64,000 nucleotides of DNA, taken from positions 124,001 to 188,000 of the forward strand of contig JAGIAT010000001.1 of NCBI GenBank assembly GCA_017744715.1, in the 5' to 3' direction. This DNA is from Niabella sp. (GTDB taxonomy: Bacteria > Bacteroidota > Bacteroidia > Chitinophagales > Chitinophagaceae). Position numbers and translations under genes: made by a program. Shown in pieces: positions 18,094-27,088 of the stretch. Within the stretch, counting starts at the first letter, position 1. Each line of letters begins with the position of its first letter. The notes beneath the pieces were generated by a model. It saw nothing but the letters and a program-made list of their open reading frames with translations. It searched no databases and was not told the origin of the DNA.

Positions 18094-19152
18094 ATGAAAA
18101 AAAGTATCCTCGTGCTGGCCGGCTTGGTCCTTGCAGGCACTCTTTCTATTCTTTCCTGCAGAAAACACAAAACCGAAAAATCTGCATTTGATAAACTATA
18201 CGAGCGGGTGAACGATCCGCAAAACCATTATTTCTGGGAGCAGTTCCACAATGGGCGTATTGAAAATGTAAAAGCTGTTATTCAGCAGCTGGAGCAGCAA
18301 TACCTGGAAGATTCTACCAACCTGATCGCCACTGCCCACCTGGGGTTTGCCCGGTTCTGGCTGCTGTCTGAAGGATTGCGGGGCGGCATTACACCGGAGG
18401 AGATTCCGGCGCATGTTGCAGCTGCCCGCAGGTTTTTTGCAAAAGCCTACGAGATGAATCCCAATGATAAACGGGTGCTGGGTTTTTTGGCGGATGCGGA
18501 GATGGCGCATGCCGGCATGATCCAATCCCAGGAGCTGCAGCAGCAGGGCTATGCCCGGGGATTGGAGTCGATCAACGCATGGCCGGAGTTTAATAAATTC
18601 ACGATCGGGATCTCTTTTGCAGGCGCTCCCATACAGTCGCCGCTTTTTCAGCAGGCACTGGACTGGCAATGGACCACTTTGGAAGACTGTTACACCTCCA
18701 CGGTAGACCGCTCAAACCCGGCGATCCAGGAGTTCATCAACCGCGATCTTTCCGGTCATAACCTGGGCAGGAAAAGGGCTTGTTACAACAGCTGGATTGC
18801 ACCGCACAATATCGAAGGCTATTTTTTAAACATGGGCGATATGATTGTGCGGACCGGCGATGCGGCAACGGCCAAAAAAATATATGCCCTGGCAAAGGCC
18901 TCACCCAATTACAATAGCTGGGCATTTAAGGAGGTGCTGGAGAAACGGATTCAGCATGCCGAGCGAAACACCACCGTATTTTTAGATCCGGCCCAGCAGG
19001 GCATCGATAATGTGATCATTGCCAGTTCCGGCTATAACTGTTCGAGCTGTCATAAAATGAGTGCGGCCGACCAGGAGCACTTTAAAAACTACAATTGGGT
19101 CAATTATTTCAAAACAAGGGATATCTATTCGGTGAATGGGTTGAAGAACTGA
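18094..19152 (+). CDS. TPR-like lipoprotein with C-terminal CxxCH motif
   Basis: A 352-residue lipoprotein: the signal peptide ends in a lipobox (LSILSC, Cys about residue 22). Its body is predicted helical and repeat-like, with segments such as ENVKAVIQQLEQQYLEDSTN, FFAKAYEMNPNDKRVLGFLA and ATAKKIYALAKASPNY that resemble TPR units. Near the C-terminus SGYNCSSCHKMS is a c-type heme-attachment pattern. A single CxxCH in an otherwise TPR protein is unusual and could bind heme covalently or another metal. It follows the TonB receptor and would sit at the outer membrane with it. I do not recognise a named family. Confidence 0.8.
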   Translation: MKKSILVLAGLVLAGTLSILSCRKHKTEKSAFDKLYERVNDPQNHYFWEQFHNGRIENVKAVIQQLEQQYLEDSTNLIATAHLGFARFWLLSEGLRGGITPEEIPAHVAAARRFFAKAYEMNPNDKRVLGFLADAEMAHAGMIQSQELQQQGYARGLESINAWPEFNKFTIGISFAGAPIQSPLFQQALDWQWTTLEDCYTSTVDRSNPAIQEFINRDLSGHNLGRKRACYNSWIAPHNIEGYFLNMGDMIVRTGDAATAKKIYALAKASPNYNSWAFKEVLEKRIQHAERNTTVFLDPAQQGIDNVIIASSGYNCSSCHKMSAADQEHFKNYNWVNYFKTRDIYSVNGLKN

Positions 19153-19311
19153 TAAGAGGTCTTTCCCGGAGGTATGTGATCAGGTATCGCACCGTCGGTT
19201 GCCGTACATGATCCTGCGGTGCCGTTGGTGTTAAGGAACATGTGGCTGAAATACCAACGGCTTTTGCAAAAGTATATTTCTGAAAAAGGATTTCGTTTAT
19301 TAAATTGATGA

Positions 19312-21627
19312 ATGGGAAAGACGATTATCTTACTTTACAGGATAGCCACTTTTGTAATCTATTTTATTGGCACAATAGTATCTTCCTTTTGCCAGACAAG
19401 ATCGGACCGGGATTGGCTATTGAAAGATGTAAAAGGACTTCCGTTGCCTCCGGATAGCAATCAAATGCTGGCAACATACCCCTTGAGTTATGAGGCCCAG
19501 GTTATTACCTATCAGAACCTGCACGATGACCCCTCCAAAGAATTATATGTACCCGGAATTATAACGGGACGTTATGGAAATGGCAGAGTTTTAGTCGTGG
19601 GCAGCAATGCTTACCTGGAACCGCCGCTCATTCAAAAACCGGAGATTATCCGGTTCTGGAAAAACGTTTTTGACTGGTCCGGGGCATCCGGTGCCAATGC
19701 AGGATTTGAGATGCCTGGATTTGAAGGATTGGTTACGATAGCCCATGCAATGAACGTTTCTGCAGGTAGCCTGGATCCGCAGCGCCTGTCAGACAACAAA
19801 ATCCTTTTTGTTACCAATGAGCCGGCCGATCAGTCATATGTGCAAAAGCTGGAGGCATTTGTAAAGAATGGAGGAACCTTAGTGTATGTATCCTCCCTTT
19901 TCGAGTATAATAAAAAGTCAGATAATTACATATTTGCAACAAAAATGGATAGTCTCCTGCTTAAGGCGGGTTTGTACCATTTGGCAAATCCGATCCATTC
20001 AGGATCAACGAATGATACGCTGCGGATTTCGGCTGTTCCAAAGTACCTGATCGTGGATAGCATTCTTTCGAATCTGGCAAACTACAGGTACTACGATCTG
20101 TTTTATCACAAAGGAGCAGAGGTGGTACCGTTGACGATTTTAAAATTGATCTTTTTCATGGCTCCCAGGGATGCTAAAGCATACCAGGACCTTTGCAAAC
20201 TCATAGAGGACCCCGCTAATAAATATTCCGATACCGCCTCGCTGAAAAAACCATTGGTAACCGCTTACTGGCCGGACCTTTTTAAATATCTGAACCGGGT
20301 AAACAGGGATTACCTGGCTTATGAAAAGGACTCAACCTACAGGGCAACGACCAACGGGGAATTTCCTGGCACGGTGCCGGATAATGCTCCACGGATAACC
20401 AGGAACCTGCAGATCAGATTTTCCAATAAATGGAGTGGATTGCCGGAACCGGATAGCTCATTCAAGAGGTTGTACAGTACCGGGCTGTATGTAGCCCCGG
20501 GTGATATGGTAACGATTACATTATCGGATATAAAAGATACCTCCCGGCGGTTAATGGCACAAATTGGCATACATGATGATAATGTATCGGACGCAAATGA
20601 ATATTACAGGAATCCGTTTAACCTGATAAGGACGTTTAACCTGGATAAGAAAGTATTAATGATCCATTCTCTATACGGGGGGCTTCTTTATTTCGGCATC
20701 CCCGTTACAGATAAAGGAAGTGTTCTTAATGTTACAGTTACCGGCGCAGTGGAAGCACCCTTTTTTCAGCTGGGGAAAACCACGGACAAACAATGGCTGC
20801 AAAAAGTGCGGCAGAACCCGGCTCCCTGGGCCGAACTGGCAACCGATAGAATCATTTTAACGGTTCCTTCGGATAGTATTCGCAAACTTGAGCATCCCCA
20901 AAAACTAATGCAGTTTTGGGATGAAGTAATGAACGCCAATGCAGACCTAGCCTTTATTTCAAAAGATCGCCCGCACCCGGAGCGGATCATTATTGATAAT
21001 AATGTTAAATGGGGTGCCATGTATACCGTACCGTCAAAAATAGTAGCGCCCAACGATCGCAGTTTAAGCAGGCTATTGAATGAACAGCAATTGCGTGACT
21101 CCGGAAGCTGGGGGCATTTTCATGAACTGGGACACCGGCACCAGTTCGATGGTCTTGATTTTGATGATTTGGGTGAGGTGACCGTGAATTTGTATACATT
21201 GTATGTTTATCAAACAATCTTAGGTAAGGATGTTTATCACGCCAGGGATGGGTCCCCGCGGGATAGTATCCTGAAGGCAATCAAAGCATATATTGCGGCA
21301 CCCGATTATGAAACCTGGAAAAGGGATCCGTTTTTACAACTCTTTACACTATACTATCCGATCATTGACGCTTTTGGCTGGGGGGCGATCAGGAACCTGA
21401 ACCGTTCGTTACGGGCGCTTTACAATGAGCAATATGGTGGACGCAACCTTTCGGAGCTCTATAAAAAAACGAATGATGAGCGCCGGGACCAGTATTTTGT
21501 TTTACTTTCAAAAGCGATTGGAAAAAATCTGGATGCATATTTTGATAAATTAAGGATACCGGTTTCTGATCGTTCAAAACTGCTGGTCGCTGACTTGCCG
21601 GTCTGGATGCCCGATTTGTTCAAGTAA
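19312..21627 (+). CDS. M60 family (enhancin/mucinase-type) metallopeptidase
   Basis: A 771-residue exported protein. The gluzincin motif HELGH is present (H604, E605, H608) in GHFHELGHRHQFDGLDFDD, with a third ligand Glu about 14 residues on (E622, GEVTVNLYTLY). This downstream Glu and the surrounding sequence identify the M60/M60-like family, which cleaves O-glycoproteins. The N-terminal half is a large beta-rich region; a ThuA-like or glutamine amidotransferase-like stretch (VLVVGSNAYLEPPLI, KILFVTNEPADQSYVQKL, FVKNGGTLVYVSS) precedes it at about residues 80-200. An N-terminal hydrophobic segment ending SFCQ is a likely signal peptide. A fucosidase gene is found 3 kb downstream, consistent with glycoprotein use. 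Confidence 0.88.
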   Translation: MGKTIILLYRIATFVIYFIGTIVSSFCQTRSDRDWLLKDVKGLPLPPDSNQMLATYPLSYEAQVITYQNLHDDPSKELYVPGIITGRYGNGRVLVVGSNAYLEPPLIQKPEIIRFWKNVFDWSGASGANAGFEMPGFEGLVTIAHAMNVSAGSLDPQRLSDNKILFVTNEPADQSYVQKLEAFVKNGGTLVYVSSLFEYNKKSDNYIFATKMDSLLLKAGLYHLANPIHSGSTNDTLRISAVPKYLIVDSILSNLANYRYYDLFYHKGAEVVPLTILKLIFFMAPRDAKAYQDLCKLIEDPANKYSDTASLKKPLVTAYWPDLFKYLNRVNRDYLAYEKDSTYRATTNGEFPGTVPDNAPRITRNLQIRFSNKWSGLPEPDSSFKRLYSTGLYVAPGDMVTITLSDIKDTSRRLMAQIGIHDDNVSDANEYYRNPFNLIRTFNLDKKVLMIHSLYGGLLYFGIPVTDKGSVLNVTVTGAVEAPFFQLGKTTDKQWLQKVRQNPAPWAELATDRIILTVPSDSIRKLEHPQKLMQFWDEVMNANADLAFISKDRPHPERIIIDNNVKWGAMYTVPSKIVAPNDRSLSRLLNEQQLRDSGSWGHFHELGHRHQFDGLDFDDLGEVTVNLYTLYVYQTILGKDVYHARDGSPRDSILKAIKAYIAAPDYETWKRDPFLQLFTLYYPIIDAFGWGAIRNLNRSLRALYNEQYGGRNLSELYKKTNDERRDQYFVLLSKAIGKNLDAYFDKLRIPVSDRSKLLVADLPVWMPDLFK

Positions 21628-21906
21628 TGGAGCAATCATTTCTAAAAGCAAAGATACTTTTTCCATGCCATAGTACCGGTCGTACCACGTACGGCTGAAG
21701 CGCCGGAGGCTTTGCAATCAAAGGGCTGCACATCAACAAACCGGATACTGCAGGCTCCTTTGTTGGTGTACGGCCACGCTTCAGGTTCATACGTAATACC
21801 AATAGCTTTTGCCGGCTGTTTGCTATAGCCGTGCGCACGCGGATATATAGTCGATAAATTGTAGTTTGCAGCTGTTTGATGAATCTTTGATAAAAAGCGG
21901 CTTGGC

Positions 21907-23379
21907 ATGAAATGGTGGTTCGGTTTAATGATGGGTATGATCCTGTATTCCTGCAAAACGGGGAAGACGGCCTTTTACCCGTATAAAAAATTCAGCCCGC
22001 AGCAACTGCAATCCGATTACCGGCTTTTCCGGAAGATCCTGGAGGAGCGCCATCCTTCTTTATACTGGTATGCGGCCAAACCGGTTATAGACAGTGCGTT
22101 TGAAGAGGGGTACCTGCAGCTTAAGGATAGCCTCACCGAGCAGGAATTTCGTAAGGTGCTTACAAAAGTGGCGGCGCAGATCCGTTGCGGGCATACCTCC
22201 GTACGCGCCTCAAAAAAATATACGAAATACCTGGATACGCTGAAGAGAAAAGACATCTTCCCGGTGTATATAAAAACCTGGAATGATACGGTGGTGGTGG
22301 CCTATAATATTTTTAAAAACGATAGCAGCCTGGTACGGGGTGCGCTGATCGATTCCATTGGCGGCAAACCGGTAAAGATGGTGCTGGACAGCCTGCGGAG
22401 CTATATACCCGCAGACGGTGGAAACCGCATTGCGCAGGATCAGCGCCTGAGCACCGGTACCTATTTCGGCACCCTTTACACCTGGGTCTATGGCTGGCCA
22501 AAGGACCTGCGCGTCCGGTTCCGCGACAGTACCGGTATGCCGGGCGAACGCCTGATCCGGCCCTACCGCCCTCCGGTTGATACCAGCCGGAAGCATGTTG
22601 TTGCTTCGAAGCGAAAACAGCGGGAACCTCGCCGGAAGCGACTGCAGGAGGAGCGATCACTGACGATTGACAGCAGCGGCCGCTTTGCCGTAATGGAACT
22701 GAACAGCTTTTCTGAAAAACTAAAACTACGATCGTTTTTCCGGCAATCCTTCCGGAAATTGAGCCGGCAAAACGTACAAAACCTGGTGGTGGATCTGAGA
22801 AGCAACGGCGGAGGGCGGGTCAGCAATTCCAACCTGTTTATGAAATACCTTAGCAACCGGCCGTTCAAACTAGCCGATTCGCTGTATGCGCCTGCCCGCA
22901 GGTCTGCCTATAGTAAATATATCAGTAACGATTGGGCGCTGAAGTGGTTTATGTGTTTGGCCACCCGTAAAAAGGCCGATGGCCGGTTTCATTTTACCTG
23001 GTATGAGAAGCATTACTTCCGTCCCAAAAAGAACAATCATTATGAAGGTTCGGTATACCTGTTGAGCGGCGGTAATTCCTTTTCGGCCACTTCGCTGGTA
23101 ATGGGTGGTTTAAAGGGGCAGCAACAGATAACCATATTGGGCGAACCTACCGGCGGCGGCGCCTATGGCAACAGCGCGTTACTGATCCCCGATGTAACGT
23201 TGCCGGTTACCAACATACGTTTCCGGCTGCCCTTATTCCGGATGGTGCGGGATAAGAACCTGCTCAAAGACGGACAGGGCGTGCAGCCGGAAATCTTTGT
23301 GTTGCCCACTATTAAGGATATCCGCCAGGGGCGGGATTATAAAATGGAAAAAGTAAAGGCGCTGATCAACAAGAAGTAG
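21907..23379 (+). CDS. S41 family (tail-specific protease-like) lipoprotein
   Basis: A 490-residue lipoprotein: the short signal MKWWFGLMMGMILYSC gives a Cys anchor. The N-terminal helical domain (FSPQQLQSDYRLFRKILEE ... IRCGHTS) is the usual S41 leader in Bacteroidota. The core has VVDLRSNGGGRVSNS and YLLSGGNSFSATSLVMGGL, with the probable nucleophile Ser393, then ILGEPTGGGAYGNSALLIPD. No obvious PDZ signature was found, but a beta region around RGALIDSIGGKPVKMVLDSL may be one. It carries a strongly basic insert (KRKQREPRRKRLQEER, about residues 235-255). Its position beside an M60 peptidase suggests outer-membrane protein degradation. Confidence 0.88.
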   Translation: MKWWFGLMMGMILYSCKTGKTAFYPYKKFSPQQLQSDYRLFRKILEERHPSLYWYAAKPVIDSAFEEGYLQLKDSLTEQEFRKVLTKVAAQIRCGHTSVRASKKYTKYLDTLKRKDIFPVYIKTWNDTVVVAYNIFKNDSSLVRGALIDSIGGKPVKMVLDSLRSYIPADGGNRIAQDQRLSTGTYFGTLYTWVYGWPKDLRVRFRDSTGMPGERLIRPYRPPVDTSRKHVVASKRKQREPRRKRLQEERSLTIDSSGRFAVMELNSFSEKLKLRSFFRQSFRKLSRQNVQNLVVDLRSNGGGRVSNSNLFMKYLSNRPFKLADSLYAPARRSAYSKYISNDWALKWFMCLATRKKADGRFHFTWYEKHYFRPKKNNHYEGSVYLLSGGNSFSATSLVMGGLKGQQQITILGEPTGGGAYGNSALLIPDVTLPVTNIRFRLPLFRMVRDKNLLKDGQGVQPEIFVLPTIKDIRQGRDYKMEKVKALINKK

Positions 23380-23618
23380 ATAGCCCCACGATTTACCCTG
23401 CATTTTCTGACGATTCTTTCAGGTTCAATGCAACTGCAATGTTGTAGTAATCCTTTGAATGTCGTTGTTATACCTGGCAAGGGTATTTACGGTTGAACCG
23501 TTGTTTTATCCGTTTAAAAGAAAATCTGTTCGCTTCCGGCCGGATAAAATTTTATGCCGGCAATAAGCGTATCAATTTTACAGCGTAATTAAAAACATAA
23601 CGCTAAAAATCAGAAATA

Positions 23619-24386
23619 ATGAAAACGGTAATCATGGCTATATTCCTTTCCGGCTTGCTGGCAGTAAGCTGTACCAAAAAGAAAAATGATATTGTTGCTA
23701 CGCCAGATCCTCCGGCAGGCAGGCGCATAGCACAGATGATTGAAACATATGCGGATAATACCAAAAAGACAGAAACGTTGACCTACGATGCAAAAGGGCG
23801 GCCTGCAGTTTATACCACAAACAGCCGGAAGGAGGTTTTTGATTTCCAGTCCGCGTCCAGGCTCTTGGTTACCTCATATAAGTTACCGGAAAATACACTG
23901 GAAAGAACCATCGAATGTACCCTCAATGATAAAGGAGCTATTACAGAAATGCGCTTTAAAAACACTTCAGATGTAATTACGTACACGTATCAGTATGCCT
24001 ATAATGCAGAAGGGTATACTACATGGGTAAAAGGTTCTGGTTCCTCCAATGACTGGTATGAAATAGTGCCGGAAATAAAAGACGGAAACTATATACGCGC
24101 AAAGGAAACGTTTAGCTCTGGAGCGGTTTATGATGATGCATACACATATGGATCTGCATCCAATACCCTGTATAAAAGTTATTTTGGTTACTGGCCCGTG
24201 GATGGTTTGTTTGGAAAACCATCGAAAAATCTTTTACTGGAAGCAAAAGGATTTAAATCGAATGGCGATCTGAATTCACATATAAAGCGAAACTATACCA
24301 TTACGGCTGAGGGGTTTGTTAATAAATACATCATCAATTATATGTTATCCGGCGAGTCGTCAGTTGTTGAAATCACGTATGAATAA
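23619..24386 (+). CDS. Lipoprotein with YD-repeat-like beta structure (DUF4595-like)
   Basis: A 255-residue lipoprotein (signal MKTVIMAIFLSGLLAVSC). After a short linker (TPDPPAGRR) it shows repeated Tyr-Asp/Asn and Gly strands: LTYDAKGRPAVYT, CTLNDKGAITEMRF, TYTYQYAYNAEGYTTW, DDAYTYGSASNTLY and NYTITAEGFVNKYI. Such alternating turns resemble DUF4595/YD-repeat-like beta sheets of Bacteroidota surface lipoproteins. No enzymatic residues are visible and the function is unknown. It is transcribed alone and is followed by an intrinsic terminator. The DUF4595 label is a judgement by eye. Confidence 0.7.
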   Translation: MKTVIMAIFLSGLLAVSCTKKKNDIVATPDPPAGRRIAQMIETYADNTKKTETLTYDAKGRPAVYTTNSRKEVFDFQSASRLLVTSYKLPENTLERTIECTLNDKGAITEMRFKNTSDVITYTYQYAYNAEGYTTWVKGSGSSNDWYEIVPEIKDGNYIRAKETFSSGAVYDDAYTYGSASNTLYKSYFGYWPVDGLFGKPSKNLLLEAKGFKSNGDLNSHIKRNYTITAEGFVNKYIINYMLSGESSVVEITYE

Positions 24387-24456
24387 TCGCAGAAAAAGGA
24401 CCTGTAGAATCATTCCCCTGGAAACGCAAAATTTGGATGAACAGAACGTTCACCGC

Positions 24457-24485
24457 AACCTCAGGCGTTCATACCTGGGGTTTTT
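24457..24485 (+). terminator. Intrinsic terminator after the beta-rich lipoprotein
   Basis: A 9-bp stem (24457-24465 with 24474-24482, one G-U pair) with an 8-base loop, followed by a T-run. It lies 70 bases past the lipoprotein stop and just before the convergent fucosidase gene. Confidence 0.75.
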
Positions 24486-24531
24486 CTCGTCCGGTATCCG
24501 CTTCAGCTGGCCGGGGTGCAGTGCGGCACGT

Positions 24532-25899
24532 TTAAAACGCGTCCTCTATTTTATATACCCACGCATAAGGACTGGGATTGTTGGCCGGCGTAACCTGCGG
24601 TGCATGAATGGTAATGCCGCCCGTGGCCGACCGGAAGTTTACCGTTCCCGCAACGCCCAGCAGCCGGATACGGGATGCTTTTTGAATGCCTTTTACCGTT
24701 AGCTGTTCTTTCCAGGTAGTGGCAATGGCATAAAGGGTGTTTCCCTTCCTGGTAAAACGGATGGTGGAATCGGTTTGTTTGGGGGCGGCAATCCATGCAG
24801 TAGTGCCGTAGATGGCATCACCGTTCACCTTCAGCCAATCGCCGATATCTTTCAACCGTTGCTGCATGATCACGGGTATGGTACCGTCCGCTGCGGGTCC
24901 GATGTTGAGCAGCAGGTTGCCTCCGCGTGAAACGATGTCAATCAGCATATGCACCAGGCTTTTGCTGCTTTGGTATTGCTCCAGATTTTCATTGCGGTTG
25001 AAACCAAAGGACTCGCCAATGCCCCGGCATTCTTCCCAGGGTTTGTGCAAACCGGCATTGCCCTTTCCATATTCGGTTGAATTAAACGTACCGTAATGTT
25101 TATTGCCGGTTCCCCAGCGATCGTTGGTGACCACGGTATTTTTTACAGGAGATTCATTATACAGCCAATGAATAAAAGAACGGCTTTTCCATACCGTATC
25201 GGAATGGTCCCAGTCGCCGTCGGCCCAGATCACATCCGGCTGATAACGGTTTACCAGGTCCTTTAACTGCGGCAACATACGCTGGTCTACATATGTTGCA
25301 ACATCTGTTTTATATAAAGGATTGTACCATTCGTACAGCGAATAATAAAAGCCCATATGCAGGCCCGCATCTTTTACGGCCTTTGAAAGATCTCCGGCCA
25401 GGTCCCGGTGCGGACCTGCGTCCACGGCATTCCAGTTCCAGGATTCGCGGCTGGGCCAAAGCGTAAAGCCGTCATGGTGCTTACTGGTAAGTACTACATA
25501 TTTTGCCCCGGCGTCTTTAAAGAGCTGCGCCCATTTTGCAGGCTCAAACAGCTCCGCTTTGAACAAAGGGGCAAAGTCGGGATATTTAAAATCAGGTCCG
25601 TAAACCCGGTTCTGGAAGGCTACAAATTCTTTATGAATGTTCAATTTGGTATTGTTCAGCCGCTCCCAGTACCATTCTGCATAGTTACTGCCAAAACCAT
25701 CGGCATTCGAATTAGTTGCCCAGGCCGGAACGCTGTACAGACCCCAGTGGATAAAGATCCCGAACTTGGCGTTGGTATACCATTGCGGTACGGGTCTCGA
25801 TTCCAGCGACTCCCAGGTAGGCTGGTATGGCTGGCTGCGGGCTGTAAAAGCAATCAGTATGACTGTAAGCAGGACGAATGTTGAGCGGATCCTTTTCAT
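24532..25899 (-). CDS. Alpha-L-fucosidase, GH29
   Basis: A 455-residue secreted glycoside hydrolase with a signal peptide (MKRIRSTFVLLTVILIAFTARSQ, spanning about residues 1-23). GH29 motifs: WYTNAKFGIFIHWGLYSVPAW, TSKHHDGFTLWPS, GFYYSLYEWYNP, PDVIWADGDW with the nucleophile Asp227, and NLLLNIGPAADG. The acid/base cannot be placed with confidence. The enzyme releases L-fucose from glycans; GH29 also contains some enzymes with related sugars. A C-terminal beta domain follows after about residue 375. The M60 peptidase upstream on the other strand suggests a shared substrate of fucosylated glycoproteins, but the genes are not in one operon. Confidence 0.95.
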   Translation of the reverse strand: MKRIRSTFVLLTVILIAFTARSQPYQPTWESLESRPVPQWYTNAKFGIFIHWGLYSVPAWATNSNADGFGSNYAEWYWERLNNTKLNIHKEFVAFQNRVYGPDFKYPDFAPLFKAELFEPAKWAQLFKDAGAKYVVLTSKHHDGFTLWPSRESWNWNAVDAGPHRDLAGDLSKAVKDAGLHMGFYYSLYEWYNPLYKTDVATYVDQRMLPQLKDLVNRYQPDVIWADGDWDHSDTVWKSRSFIHWLYNESPVKNTVVTNDRWGTGNKHYGTFNSTEYGKGNAGLHKPWEECRGIGESFGFNRNENLEQYQSSKSLVHMLIDIVSRGGNLLLNIGPAADGTIPVIMQQRLKDIGDWLKVNGDAIYGTTAWIAAPKQTDSTIRFTRKGNTLYAIATTWKEQLTVKGIQKASRIRLLGVAGTVNFRSATGGITIHAPQVTPANNPSPYAWVYKIEDAF

Positions 25900-25941
25900 A
25901 CCGGCAAGTTAACGAACCGTTCTTAAATGCGAGCATTTGAA

Positions 25942-26248
25942 TCCCGATGGCTATCGTATATGCGTCAGGTTAGCATAAAAAAAACTGCATCAGCCGCATA
26001 GCGGCGGGTGAGTATTGTAAGAGCGGGTTTTAACCCGTCTCGCCATCTACGCAATGGGCCGAGAGCCGTCAGCTCGATATATGCACCGTGCCCATGGCAC
26101 TTTCATCTGTTTTTCGCTGCCAACGTCGCGCTGAAGCACGACGTTATGAAATCTATCCGAGGCTATGCCGCTTAAATACTTTAATAGTGCAGGTTTGCTG
26201 GCGTGCGCATATCCTCTTAACCTGACGCATATGTGCGGGCTATCGGGA
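25942..26248. repeat. 307-bp structured element with 31-bp terminal inverted repeats
   Basis: The ends 25942-25972 and 26218-26248 are imperfect inverted repeats: the inner 15 bases are identical, and 25 of 31 match overall. The interior holds several hairpins: a GCCGC/GCGGC pair (25993-26005), an arm pair at 26021-26041 (GGGTT/AACCC), and an AACGTCG/CGACGTT pair (26122-26145). No ORF or transposase is present and no target-site duplication was recognised. It fills most of the 500-base gap between the fucosidase gene and the PadR operon. Candidates are a MITE-like non-autonomous element, a repetitive palindromic element, or a structured RNA. Confidence 0.55.
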
Positions 26249-26399
26249 GCGGAAATATGGGAATGATCAATGGTGAACAGATCGTCGGGTATTAAAACGG
26301 ATCTGATTGAAACGTTAAGCCAGGAACCCGGAACGGCATTCAGCCTTCAGCATTGAAGCGAAGCATCAAACGGGTGTGCGTGAAACCTCGAGCCCGGTG

Positions 26400-27086
26400 C
26401 TAAAACGCCAACGGGTACCGCCGGCAGGCATCTGCATAAATGGCCTTGTACGCATGGTAGCGGGCCATTGTGAATACGATCGCCAGGGTGCAAAATGCCG
26501 CCATAGCCAGGTTAAACCAGGGCGTATGGTTGATATCAATTTCAAGCCCGTTCACGGCCAGGTTAAAATAAAGGTTGGGCACCTGGAAAAGCCCTACAAA
26601 AACGGTAAAGCTGCCGGTATGTTTTAGCGTCAATAATTTTTGGGACGGGCGTTTAAAGCGGAGCTGTACAAAAACAATGGCGGCAATACTGAAGCAAAAT
26701 AAAAAAATGCAATAAGCGCCATACAGCTGAGCTGCATTTTTGATGTTGAAAAGGTAAACCGGGCTGATCAGCAGCAAAAAGGCCAGCAGCGAAAGCGCTA
26801 TTTTCGGAAACGTAAAGTATGCTTTGAAAAGCCGGAATTCTTTCTGCCGGCAGGCCTTGCGTGCGGCTTCTTCCCGCTGCCGGATCACATTTGAAAACCC
26901 GGAAATACCAAAGGCGCTATACACGCGGTGAAGCGCCTTGTCAAAATCTGTTTTCGGATCGGCGGCCATATCGGTTTCGATGCTTTCTGCAAGATGATCT
27001 ACCAGTTCCTGCCGGAGGTCATAATAATGCACCCCTTTTTTCTGGCAGAACCGATCCAATGTTTGTATTTGTTCGTTTGTGAGCAT
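26400..27086 (-). CDS. HAAS/DUF1700-like membrane protein, paralogue A
   Basis: A 228-residue protein with a cytosolic N-terminal helical domain and about four membrane helices. The N-terminus LTNEQIQTLDRFCQKKGVHYYDLRQELVDHLAESIE shares a pattern with the next two genes: a Y-Y-D-(L/I)-R-x-E-(L/I)-V-D-H core (about residues 20-30). It is the last gene of a four-gene operon beginning with a PadR regulator, two bases from paralogue B. Similar N-terminal domains linked to PadR regulators are known as HAAS/DUF1700, whose function is poorly defined; the match here is by pattern and context. A sensory or regulatory role in the membrane is inferred, not shown. Confidence 0.7.
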   Translation of the reverse strand: MLTNEQIQTLDRFCQKKGVHYYDLRQELVDHLAESIETDMAADPKTDFDKALHRVYSAFGISGFSNVIRQREEAARKACRQKEFRLFKAYFTFPKIALSLLAFLLLISPVYLFNIKNAAQLYGAYCIFLFCFSIAAIVFVQLRFKRPSQKLLTLKHTGSFTVFVGLFQVPNLYFNLAVNGLEIDINHTPWFNLAMAAFCTLAIVFTMARYHAYKAIYADACRRYPLAF

Positions 27087-27088
27087 GG

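Noticed and set aside
21642..21956. Minus-strand frame between the M60 and S41 genes
   Set aside because: It runs into the S41 start, has no family pattern and no promoter. I kept the region as intergenic.
25942..26248. CRISPR or tRNA reading of the hairpin-rich element
   Set aside because: There is no regular repeat-spacer pattern and no cloverleaf or T-loop consensus.
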